DNA of 64,000 nucleotides from Aquimarina sp. U1-2. Lineage in GTDB: Bacteria; Bacteroidota; Bacteroidia; Flavobacteriales; Flavobacteriaceae. The stretch covers positions 1 through 64,000 of the forward strand of contig NZ_JAGKIK010000009.1 in the NCBI RefSeq assembly GCF_017897595.1. Reading direction: 5' to 3'. The position numbers were made by a program, and so were the translations under genes. The notes under the pieces were generated by a model. The model saw nothing but the letters and a program-made list of their open reading frames with translations, made no database searches and had not been told where the DNA came from. Below, piece after piece: positions 1-8,227 of this stretch; positions within the stretch are counted from its first letter, which is position 1, and each line of letters starts with the position of its first letter.

Positions 1-96
1 AAAATGACACCTGTGGAATTCGAAAAAAACTTTCCTTTGATGGCTAGCCATCAAAGGAAAACAATGACTATTTTTAACAACGAAGTATTAACCTAA
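1..96 (+). CDS. Partial CDS, possible 3' end of an IS3-type transposase
   Basis: Frame 1 is open from the window edge to a TAA at 94-96 and reads KMTPVEFEKN followed by about 20 unremarkable residues. The string MTPVEFEK resembles the extreme C-terminus of IS3/IS150-family integrase-core transposases, where a TPxEFE or SPxEYE motif lies close to the stop. Only 31 codons are visible and the last 20 are translated across a perfect palindrome, so the natural end may have been changed. The identification rests on one short motif and is weak; it could equally be the tail of an unrelated gene. Confidence 0.3.
   Translation, partial: KMTPVEFEKNFPLMASHQRKTMTIFNNEVLT
31..60. terminator. 30-bp perfect palindrome, probable terminator or element end
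   Basis: The two 15-base arms (TTTCCTTTGATGGCT and its exact complement) are contiguous, so the RNA would form a 13-bp stem with a CTAG tetraloop. Seven A residues lie just before it, giving a T-run after the stem on the minus strand. It therefore looks like an intrinsic terminator read leftward, or both ways. It sits inside the last codons of the partial ORF at 1-96. Confidence 0.5.
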
Positions 97-146
97 AAAC
101 GGTCAACGCTAATCAGGGAAGTACATTTTGACTTTTGGCTAATTGC

Positions 147-356
147 GAAATAAGGTTGGAGGGTTACAAAATGAAGTCCGACAGTTGTAAAATACACTTG
201 GTCAATGACGGAATACACTTGGTCGATGCCAGAATGTGGTCGAAAGCTCTTGGGATACACTTAGTCGATACCAAAATACACTTGGTCGATGCTCAGATGA
301 GGTTGGTTATAGTCCAAATGCACTTCGTCGAGCCCTGGATAAGATTGGTTACCGCC
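147..356 (+). repeat. 21-bp tandem repeat tract, about 10 degenerate units
   Basis: From 189 to 356 the sequence divides exactly into eight 21-base units (189, 210, 231, 252, 273, 294, 315, 336) with consensus near AATACACTTGGTCGATGCC. Two weaker units precede it, from 147 and 168. Since 21 is a multiple of three, every frame repeats a heptapeptide. The open plus frame gives IHLVDA-like repeats (for example KIHLVDA, QMHFVEP, WIRLVTA) in an ORF running to 419 that could start at a TTG at 135 or the ATG at 171. No signal peptide or known fold is visible. Whether it is translated is undecided. Confidence 0.75.
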
Positions 357-750
357 TTAGAAATATTAAATGTACCCCAAATCAGAAAACTCAAAGACTC
401 ACCCCTCACCCCTAAATAGGGTTCCGTTTAAAACTGATTTTTTTCAGGTCTTGTATTCGATATCATTGTTGTCCGATAAAAAAGTTGATAAGCTTTGAAA
501 ACCTCTATTACCATTAAGAAATTATGAGTTTATAGAAAAGACATCTTGCTTTCTAAAATTTAGACAACTTATTTTGAAACTGAATCACCTTTACTTCAAA
601 AACTATAATAGACAAGTAGTTACAAATAAGTCTTTGTTCTATTTTCTAGCAGCGCAGCGGTCTATTTTCTTTAACCGGAAAATACTGATTCGATATTCAA
701 AGTTGTATATTTGAACACTAAAATGTATCCTTTACGCTAATTTTATACTA
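357..750. other. AT-rich non-coding stretch before tilS
   Basis: No convincing ORF, RNA gene or strong hairpin was seen here. It must contain the tilS promoter, but I could not pick out a clear Bacteroidota -33/-7 pair. Confidence 0.4.
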
Positions 751-2067
751 TTGTTGTTACAAAAATTTAAAGATCATATTACTGACGATTTTTCATTTTT
801 AAAAGAGAAGACATTGTTGATTGCGTGTAGCGGGGGATTAGACAGCATAGTTCTAGTAGCACTTTGTCATCAGTTACAATTAGAATTTGGGATTGCACAT
901 TGCAACTTTAAATTAAGAGAAAAAGAAAGCGATGAGGATGACATATTTGTAAAGACTTTAGCAGAAAAACTCGGTATATTATGTTTTAGAACAAGTTTTG
1001 ATACAAAGAAATACGCCAGTCAGCACAATGTATCGATACAAATGGCGGCTAGAAAATTGAGGTATGACTGGTTTAAAAAAATAGCCTTTGCATCTAAGTT
1101 TGATTATGTGCTTACTGCGCATCATGCCGATGATAATTTAGAAACATTTTTAATCAATCTCTCTCGAGGAACGGGGTTAAATGGTTTAACCGGAATTCCT
1201 AAGGTTAATGAAATATTCATTAGACCCTTATTGCCATTTTCAAGAAAAGAAATTTTAGATTTTGCTATAGAAAATAAATTACAATGGCGTGAGGATAGTA
1301 GCAATCAAGATAAAAAATATCTTCGAAATCATGTACGCCATGGTGTAGTTTCAGGTTTAAAATCTGTACACCCACAGTTTTTACAAAATTTTGCCAATAC
1401 CTTACACTACCTCAATCAAAGTAAGCATTTTATAGAAGATCAGGTAGCCTACCTTAAAAAAGAGGTGTTTGATACTTCAGACACAAATACGATTAAAATC
1501 TCTATTGCCAAACTGCATCAATACAGTCAGCCAGAACATAGTGTATATTTTTTGTTTAGAGATTATGGATTTACCGCTTGGCACGATATTGCACAAATGA
1601 TGACGGCACAATCTGGAAAACAGATTTTTTCTACTACCCACAGACTGGTTAAGGATAGAGCATATCTATTATTAAGTCCTATTACTGAAGAAATTTCGGA
1701 TACTACATACTACATCTCAGAAGAAGAACAAAAGGCGATAATTCCGCCGGGTGTGATACAGTTAAGACGAGTTTCAGAAATAAAGCCAACAGATCTCAAA
1801 ACGGTTTATCTAGATAAAGAAAAGTTAAAGTATCCTTTACTAGTAAGAAAATGGAAACCAGGCGACTATTTTTATCCCTTCGGAATGAAAGGAAAGAAAA
1901 AACTAAGTAAATTTTTTAAAGATGAGAAATTATCTATTCTTGCAAAAGAAAACGTATGGGTTTTATGCTCTCAAGAAGATATCGTTTGGGTAATCAACTA
2001 TAGATTAGATAATCGATTTAAAGTAACCCCCCAAACCGAACAATTATTAAAGATCACTATTACTTGA
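751..2067 (+). CDS. tilS: tRNA(Ile)-lysidine synthetase
   Basis: TilS uses ATP and lysine to convert C34 of the CAU-anticodon tRNA-Ile to lysidine, so that it reads AUA codons. The N-terminal PP-loop ATPase motif SGGLDS is at residues 27-32, followed by the HADDNLET segment typical of the family. The last ~75 residues (KWKPGDYFYPFGMKGKKKLSKFFKDEK region) match the TilS C-terminal tRNA-binding domain. The length of 438 residues is normal for Bacteroidota. The start is a TTG (751 or 754): the only upstream ATG nearby (723) runs into a stop after five codons. The stop overlaps the dsbD start by one base (TGATG), implying translational coupling. Confidence 0.95.
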   Translation: MLLQKFKDHITDDFSFLKEKTLLIACSGGLDSIVLVALCHQLQLEFGIAHCNFKLREKESDEDDIFVKTLAEKLGILCFRTSFDTKKYASQHNVSIQMAARKLRYDWFKKIAFASKFDYVLTAHHADDNLETFLINLSRGTGLNGLTGIPKVNEIFIRPLLPFSRKEILDFAIENKLQWREDSSNQDKKYLRNHVRHGVVSGLKSVHPQFLQNFANTLHYLNQSKHFIEDQVAYLKKEVFDTSDTNTIKISIAKLHQYSQPEHSVYFLFRDYGFTAWHDIAQMMTAQSGKQIFSTTHRLVKDRAYLLLSPITEEISDTTYYISEEEQKAIIPPGVIQLRRVSEIKPTDLKTVYLDKEKLKYPLLVRKWKPGDYFYPFGMKGKKKLSKFFKDEKLSILAKENVWVLCSQEDIVWVINYRLDNRFKVTPQTEQLLKITIT

Positions 2068-4061
2068 TGAACTATTTCTTACTACTCATTACTACGTTTT
2101 TATTGGCAAACCCTATTTTTGCTCAAACCCTGGATCCAATTCAATGGGAAGCTAGTGCCGAAAAAGAATCAGAAAATAACTATATAATATATGTTAAGGC
2201 AACTTTGGATAAAGGCTGGCACTTGTATTCACAAAATGAGTCGGATACAGACGAAATAACACCTACGCCAACTGCATTTACATTTAATGCTACAAAGGAG
2301 ACCTATAGTTTACTAGGAGAAACTTTTGAACCAAAGGGTATCGAAAAATACGATAATATCTTCGAAATGAATGTTAAGTATTTTGAAAACGAAGTCACGT
2401 TTTCACAAAAAATACAACTCATTGATACAACTTTGAAGGTCGTTAAGGCTGAAGTCTTTTTTTCGGTTTGCGATGATGAAAAGTGTCTGGCACCAGAGGT
2501 TGTAGAGTTTACTATAAGTCTTACCGGAGAAGCCATCGAAACTAATGAGAATGTATCTAATATCTCTGCAGATGATTCTGCCAAGTCTGAAGCATTACAT
2601 ATCGATGTTAAAGGTTGGGATAAATTTCCAAAAGAAGAGATTAATGATAAAAGTTACCTTACCATATTTGTTTTAGGATTTTTAGGGGGATTACTAGCGC
2701 TTCTAACCCCATGCGTGTTTCCTATGATACCGCTTACGGTCTCTTTTTTTACAAAAGGAGGCGGGAGTAGAAACAAGGGAACGTTTAATGCCATTCTTTA
2801 TGGCTTCTTTATCTTTTTGATATACCTTTTATTAAGTTTGCCATTTCATCTTTTAGACTCATTAGACCCAGAGATTTTAAATACCATTTCGACTAATGTG
2901 ACATTAAACATTCTGTTTTTCATCATCTTTATCGTTTTTGCTATTTCATTTTTTGGATATTTTGAAATTACATTACCCGCATCCTGGAGTACAAGTCTTG
3001 ACAGTAAAGCCAATAGTGTAGGTGGAGTGGTCGGCGTATTTTTTATGGCACTCACGTTGGCTTTGGTATCATTTTCTTGCACGGGACCTATTTTAGGCTC
3101 CTTGTTAGGAGGCTCTCTAAGTAGCGACGGTAGTGCGATACAACTCAGTTTTGGAATGGGAGGATTTGGTTTAGCACTTGCTTTACCTTTTGCATTATTT
3201 GCCCTATTTCCTAACTGGTTAAACTCATTACCCAAAAGTGGAGGATGGTTAACCACAGTAAAGGTTGTTTTAGGATTTATAGAATTAGCGCTAGCCTTTA
3301 AGTTTTTATCTAATGCCGATTTGGTAGCACACTGGGGGATATTAAAACGAGAATTATTTATTGCTATTTGGATAATAATAGGGGTTGCCATGGCATTGTA
3401 TCTCTTCGGAAAAATTCGTTTTCCACACGATGGTCCTTTGCAAAAACTAAGTGCCGGAAGAAAAACATTAGGAGTAGTCACTTTGGCATTTGTGATATAT
3501 TTACTTCCTGGATTAACCAATACCAAATACGCTAATCTTAAGTTACTTAGTGGATTCCCTCCTCCGTTATTCTATAGCATATACGAGAAAGAAGCACACG
3601 GACCTTTGGGCCTCAATGCCTATACAGATTTTGAAGAAGGAGTGAAAGCAGCCCAACTTCAAAACAAACCCATAATGATTGATTTTACGGGTTGGGCCTG
3701 TGTGAATTGTCGTAAGATGGAAGAACAGGTATGGAGCTATCCAGAGATCATGGATATTTTAAAAACGAAATACATTCTGATATCTTTATACGTAGATGAT
3801 CGAAAAAAATTACCTGAAAACGAGCAATTTAAGTTTTTAAAACCTAATGGAAGTGTTAAAAATATCAAAACCATAGGCGATAAGTGGGCAACATTTCAAA
3901 CGGTTAACTTTGAAAATAACTCACAACCTTTTTATGTACTTATCGATGCGAATATGAATTTGCTTAACACGACAACAGCGTATACACCAGATACCACAGC
4001 ATATCTAGAATGGTTAAAGACTGGGTTAGAAAACTTTGAAAATCAGATTTTCATCAAGTAA
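2067..4061 (+). CDS. dsbD: Thiol:disulfide interchange protein DsbD
   Basis: DsbD moves reducing equivalents from cytoplasmic thioredoxin across the inner membrane to periplasmic thiol pathways. The order seen is a signal peptide (MNYFLLLITTFLLANPIFAQ), an N-terminal alpha domain with a Cys pair in VCDDEKC, then a CcdA-like membrane domain with the two conserved cysteines in TPCVFPM (near residue 217) and FSCTGP (near 336). A C-terminal thioredoxin-like domain has a CVNC redox motif near 544. The ATG at 2067 is chosen over the TTG three bases upstream because it overlaps the tilS stop (TGATG). It forms a two-gene operon with tilS, a pairing without an obvious functional link. A foldback repeat begins immediately after the stop. 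Confidence 0.94.
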   Translation: MNYFLLLITTFLLANPIFAQTLDPIQWEASAEKESENNYIIYVKATLDKGWHLYSQNESDTDEITPTPTAFTFNATKETYSLLGETFEPKGIEKYDNIFEMNVKYFENEVTFSQKIQLIDTTLKVVKAEVFFSVCDDEKCLAPEVVEFTISLTGEAIETNENVSNISADDSAKSEALHIDVKGWDKFPKEEINDKSYLTIFVLGFLGGLLALLTPCVFPMIPLTVSFFTKGGGSRNKGTFNAILYGFFIFLIYLLLSLPFHLLDSLDPEILNTISTNVTLNILFFIIFIVFAISFFGYFEITLPASWSTSLDSKANSVGGVVGVFFMALTLALVSFSCTGPILGSLLGGSLSSDGSAIQLSFGMGGFGLALALPFALFALFPNWLNSLPKSGGWLTTVKVVLGFIELALAFKFLSNADLVAHWGILKRELFIAIWIIIGVAMALYLFGKIRFPHDGPLQKLSAGRKTLGVVTLAFVIYLLPGLTNTKYANLKLLSGFPPPLFYSIYEKEAHGPLGLNAYTDFEEGVKAAQLQNKPIMIDFTGWACVNCRKMEEQVWSYPEIMDILKTKYILISLYVDDRKKLPENEQFKFLKPNGSVKNIKTIGDKWATFQTVNFENNSQPFYVLIDANMNLLNTTTAYTPDTTAYLEWLKTGLENFENQIFIK

Positions 4062-4222
4062 TACCAAATCTGCTATAAAATGGCATAAAAGATGCGAAGT
4101 TGCTTTTCTCTCCTTCGAAGCCGTAAAATCATTGCATAGGCTCAAGCTACGGAATTATTTTTCAATGAAGTAGGAGGGAAAATGAACAAGGAGATTTGTG
4201 CTATTTTATGGTAGATTTGGTA
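4062..4222 (+). repeat. Foldback repeat family A, copy 1 (MITE-like)
   Basis: About 161 bp bounded by inverted TACCAAATCT / AGATTTGGTA ends; the inverted repeat extends imperfectly to about 25 bp and much of the interior is also self-complementary. The same sequence occurs reversed at 31734-31898 and, more diverged, at 58085-58267. No ORF inside. It abuts the dsbD stop and could act as its transcript end. Confidence 0.8.
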
Positions 4223-4377
4223 TAAAAGTATGGCAAGGCAAATAGTAATGTCATCATTCAGCACTACGAAAACTTTTGACATGTGTATGTATACGTTGAG
4301 ATTTGTTAAAATCTCCTTAAAAACAGAAAACTGGCGCTACCATTTTTTATCTTCAGCATTAAACAAAATACATACGA

Positions 4378-6231
4378 ATGCAATCGATAAAAATTATTCT
4401 TTTTCAAAGTCTTTTATGCGTCTTTCTATCCTCGTGTTTTGCACAAGAATCTGATAGTTTTGATATCAAAAAACAGTATGTCAAACAAGAGGTTGACATA
4501 GAGATGCGTGACGGTATTAAATTACATACAACGATCTATTCGCCGAGGGACACTTCAAAAAAATATCCAATTATAATGCAAAGGACTCCGTATAGCTCAA
4601 AACCATACGGAAAAGATCAATACAGATCAAAAATCGGTCCTAATGAATTTTTGATGAAAGAAGGAAATATCATTGTTTATCAAGATGTTCGCGGTCGTTG
4701 GATGAGTGAGGGAGTATATGATAATATGCGCGCCTATATTCCAAATAAAAAAGGAAAACAAGTAGATGAGGCAAGCGATACATATGATACCATAGATTGG
4801 TTAGTTACTAATTTGGATAATACTAATGGTAAAGTGGGTATATGGGGAATTTCATATCCCGGATTTTATGCAACTTATTCTTTATTAGACTCACATCCGG
4901 CTTTAAAAGCGGTATCACCACAGGCTTGTATCGGAGATTTCTTTTTTGATGATTTTCATCATAATGGAGCATATTTACTGAGTTATTGGAGGGCAACCTC
5001 AGTATTTGGATATGAAAAGACCGCGCCTACTGCCAAAAGTTGGTATTCTTTTCCTGATTTAAAAAGTGAGGATCAATATCAATTTTTCCTAGATGCGGGT
5101 CCTTTAAGTACGCTGGATCAGTATTATAAAGAAGATAATGTGTTTTGGACTCAATTAAAAGAACATCCCAATTATGATGAGTTCTGGCAAAAAAGAGGTA
5201 TTATACAGCATTTGGAAAACATAAAACCTGCAGTTATGGTCGTAGGTGGTTTGTTTGATGCAGAAGATCTCTACGGACCTTTCGAAACGTACAAAAATAT
5301 AGAAAAACGAAGTGATAACTATAATATCATGGTTTTTGGGCCATGGAGCCATGGGGATTGGGCACGCACTACAAAAAGGCAAGCTATCGGCAATGTGTAT
5401 TTTGGCGACGATTTATCGCTAAACTACCAAAAGAATGTAGAAACTCGCTTTTTTAATCATTTCTTAAAAGAGGAAGCTACCGGAGATACAGGTCTTCCTG
5501 AAATTCAGATTTTTGATACCGGGAAAAAGGAATGGAATACTTTTACTAGTTGGCCTCCTAAGGATGTGTATAAAAAGAAATTCTATCTATCTTCAAATAG
5601 TGCATTATCTGAAAAAAGTGATACCAGTTTTTCAGAATTTATAAGTGATCCTAAAAAACCAGTACCATATTCCGAAGATATTAAAATGGTGTTTACACCA
5701 AGAAAATACATGACAGATGATCAAAGATTTGCTGCTCGTCGTCCAGACGTATTGGTTTTTGAAACACCTGTACTTACTAAAGACATGACTTTATCAGGAG
5801 AAGTACTAGCACAATTAAAAGTGGCAACTACCGGTACTGATGCAGATTGGGTTGTAAAATTGATCGATGTTTACCCTAATGATGCAAAGGACACGCAAGA
5901 AACACAAGAATATCTCAAAATGGCAAATTATCATTTGATGGTTCGTAGTGAGGTGATGCGTGGACGATTTAGAGAAAGTTTCAGTCAACCCGAGCCATTT
6001 GTGGCCAATCAAAAAACAGAAGTGAATATTAAGTTGCAAGATGTACACCATACATTTAAAAAAGGACATAAGATTCAGATTCAGGTGCAAAGCACTTGGT
6101 TTCCATTAATAGATTTGAATCCGCAAACCTATGTACCCAACATTTTTAAAGCGAAAGCATCAGACTTTACCAAAGAAACGCATAAGATATATCATGATTC
6201 TGCCATAGAGTTTTCAATTTTAAACCCTTAA
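4378..6231 (+). CDS. Secreted CocE/NonD (S15-like) alpha/beta hydrolase
   Basis: Member of the X-Pro dipeptidyl-peptidase/CocE acyl-hydrolase family, 617 residues. The N-terminus is a signal sequence ending LSSCFAQ, which could be a lipoprotein or SPI site. The catalytic triad is visible: nucleophile Ser159 in GISYPG, acid Asp294 in GGLFDAED, and His325 in GPWSHGDW. The C-terminal third (from about residue 420) is the beta-rich jelly-roll cap of this family. Such proteins hydrolyse peptides, acyl-amides or esters, and the substrate cannot be told from sequence. Only 22 bp separate it from the DUF885 gene, so the two probably form an exported hydrolase operon. The 150 bp upstream contain only AT-rich sequence and the family A repeat. 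Confidence 0.88.
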   Translation: MQSIKIILFQSLLCVFLSSCFAQESDSFDIKKQYVKQEVDIEMRDGIKLHTTIYSPRDTSKKYPIIMQRTPYSSKPYGKDQYRSKIGPNEFLMKEGNIIVYQDVRGRWMSEGVYDNMRAYIPNKKGKQVDEASDTYDTIDWLVTNLDNTNGKVGIWGISYPGFYATYSLLDSHPALKAVSPQACIGDFFFDDFHHNGAYLLSYWRATSVFGYEKTAPTAKSWYSFPDLKSEDQYQFFLDAGPLSTLDQYYKEDNVFWTQLKEHPNYDEFWQKRGIIQHLENIKPAVMVVGGLFDAEDLYGPFETYKNIEKRSDNYNIMVFGPWSHGDWARTTKRQAIGNVYFGDDLSLNYQKNVETRFFNHFLKEEATGDTGLPEIQIFDTGKKEWNTFTSWPPKDVYKKKFYLSSNSALSEKSDTSFSEFISDPKKPVPYSEDIKMVFTPRKYMTDDQRFAARRPDVLVFETPVLTKDMTLSGEVLAQLKVATTGTDADWVVKLIDVYPNDAKDTQETQEYLKMANYHLMVRSEVMRGRFRESFSQPEPFVANQKTEVNIKLQDVHHTFKKGHKIQIQVQSTWFPLIDLNPQTYVPNIFKAKASDFTKETHKIYHDSAIEFSILNP

Positions 6232-6253
6232 GCTAACCCTCTAAATGTAAACT

Positions 6254-8125
6254 ATGAAGCATAAAATAACGGCAAGCATTTTGTTGCTTTTTTATATGGT
6301 ACTTCTAAATAGTTGTAACAATCAAAAAAAGCAAACAAAAGAAAATATCGCGGTTACAACCGAATCGGTAAAAGAATATTCTGAACGGTTAAACGAATGG
6401 TTCGAGAAACAATTTCAGGACGAAGTTAGTCGATCACCTATGCGACAAACCTATCTGGGTATTAAAACAGAGGATTACGGGAAATGGGATGATATATCTT
6501 CTAAAAGAGAAGCAGATGATCTTCTAAGAGCTAAGCAACGTTTATCCTTTTTAAAAGACTCTATCAATACTAGTTTATTGAATGATGCTACTCTTTTAAG
6601 CTATCAATTAATGAAACAAGACTTAGAAAATCAAATTGAGGATTTTTCTTTTCGGCTTTATGATTACCCTGTAAATCAAATGAATGGTATGCATGCTCAG
6701 GTTCCTGCATTTTTGATTAATATGCATAGTATTGATACGAAAACCGATGCTGGGGCTTACGTTTCAAGATTACTGGGTATAAAGCCGCTGTTTAGACAAT
6801 TGGTAGGCAATTTGAAGATTAGAGAGAAGAATGGAATCGTTCCTCCAAAATTTGTATTTACAAAAGTACTCGATGACTGTAAAAATATTGTTACAGGTCG
6901 CCCCTTTGATGCATCAAAAACGGCCAGTACTCTTCTAACTGATTTTAAACATAAAATTGCAGAGATAGATATATCAGAACAGGAAAGAAGCCAACTTATC
7001 GCTGAAGCAAATCAAGCACTTATAGATAGTGTTCAGCCCGCATATGAACATCTCGTTTCTTTTTTAGAAGGTCAACAACAACGAGCTACAACAGATGATG
7101 GTTGCTGGAAATTCCCAAAAGGGACTATATTTTATAATAGAGCACTTAGACGCACAACGACTACCGATATGACAGCCGATCAAATTCATAAACTTGGCTT
7201 AAAAGAAGTAGATCGTATTCATAATGAAATGAAAACTATTATGAAACAAGTTGCGTTCGAGGGTACCTTACACGATTTTTTTACATACCTCAAAGAAAAT
7301 GAGGAGTTTTACTTTTCAAACGATCAATCAGGAAGAGCAGCTTATCTTAAAGAAGCCGAAACTTTGATTAATAAGATGCGAGGTAGATTAGATGAATTGT
7401 TTATTACCAAACCCAAAGCAGATATTATCGTAAAAGCCGTAGAACCCTTTAGAGAAAAGAGTGCAGGGAAAGCATTTTATCAACAGGGCACACCAGATGG
7501 TTCAAGACCGGGTAGGTATTATGCCAATCTCTACAATATGAAAGCTATGCCTAAATATCAAATGGAAGCTCTGGCCTATCACGAAGGAATTCCCGGTCAC
7601 CATATGCAAAGGTCGATTTCATTAGAATTAAATGATATACCGAAATTTAGAGTATTTGGTAAGTATACGGCTTATACCGAAGGCTGGGGATTGTATACTG
7701 AACTTTTACCCAAAGAAATAGGACTGTATAAAGATCCATATTCAGATTTTGGGAGATTAGCGATGGAGTTGTGGAGAGCTTGTAGATTGGTAGTAGATAC
7801 AGGTATTCATGCCAAAAAATGGACTAGAGAAGATGGCATCAAATACTATGTAGAGAACACTCCAAATGCAGAAAGTGATGCCATAAAAATGGTTGAAAGA
7901 CATATTGTAATGCCAAGTCAGGCTACAGCGTATAAAATAGGAATGAATAAAATTCTCGAATTACGAAAAGAGGCAAAAAAGAAATTAGGGGATCAATTTG
8001 ATATTAGAGAGTTTCACGATGTTATTTTGACCAATGGACCGGTACCGCTCAACATTTTGGAAGAACTGGTGCAAAAATGGATTGCCAAAAAAAGTGAAAT
8101 GGCAATAAATACGGTTAAACCATAA
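6254..8125 (+). CDS. DUF885 lipoprotein, putative metallopeptidase
   Basis: The 623-residue protein begins with a lipoprotein signal (lipobox LLNSC). It carries the DUF885 signature YHEGIPGHHMQ, with His443 and Glu444 in an HExxPGHH zinc-binding arrangement, and a downstream YTEGWGLYTE motif typical of the family. DUF885 proteins are regarded as zinc-dependent peptidases or hydrolases related to thermolysin-like enzymes; a specific substrate is not known. It lies 22 bp behind the CocE-type hydrolase, suggesting co-expression and a shared role in degrading exogenous peptides at the cell envelope. Confidence 0.88.
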   Translation: MKHKITASILLLFYMVLLNSCNNQKKQTKENIAVTTESVKEYSERLNEWFEKQFQDEVSRSPMRQTYLGIKTEDYGKWDDISSKREADDLLRAKQRLSFLKDSINTSLLNDATLLSYQLMKQDLENQIEDFSFRLYDYPVNQMNGMHAQVPAFLINMHSIDTKTDAGAYVSRLLGIKPLFRQLVGNLKIREKNGIVPPKFVFTKVLDDCKNIVTGRPFDASKTASTLLTDFKHKIAEIDISEQERSQLIAEANQALIDSVQPAYEHLVSFLEGQQQRATTDDGCWKFPKGTIFYNRALRRTTTTDMTADQIHKLGLKEVDRIHNEMKTIMKQVAFEGTLHDFFTYLKENEEFYFSNDQSGRAAYLKEAETLINKMRGRLDELFITKPKADIIVKAVEPFREKSAGKAFYQQGTPDGSRPGRYYANLYNMKAMPKYQMEALAYHEGIPGHHMQRSISLELNDIPKFRVFGKYTAYTEGWGLYTELLPKEIGLYKDPYSDFGRLAMELWRACRLVVDTGIHAKKWTREDGIKYYVENTPNAESDAIKMVERHIVMPSQATAYKIGMNKILELRKEAKKKLGDQFDIREFHDVILTNGPVPLNILEELVQKWIAKKSEMAINTVKP

Positions 8126-8227
8126 ATAATTGAAAGAATAATACTACAATATTATAAAAAATAGTATAATTTGTGTATTTTGCGGATGAAATATGTTTTT
8201 TGTCATATTTACCCCAAAATAAACAAA

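Noticed and set aside
189..356. Tandem units as a CRISPR array
   Set aside because: Units are contiguous with no spacers and degenerate; no cas genes are present.
135..419. 94-codon ORF over the 21-bp repeats as a protein-coding gene
   Set aside because: It begins at a TTG with no supporting context, is composed mostly of repeat units, and tandem repeats in multiples of three keep any frame open. Described as a repeat with unknown coding status.
2846..3526. 226-codon antisense ORF in dsbD
   Set aside because: It mirrors hydrophobic membrane-helix codons of dsbD in the opposite frame; no independent features.
8171..8227. Upstream TTG start for the TPR kinase
   Set aside because: The extension MCILRMKYVFCHIYPKINK precedes a clear signal peptide beginning at the ATG at 8228, so the ATG is the better start.
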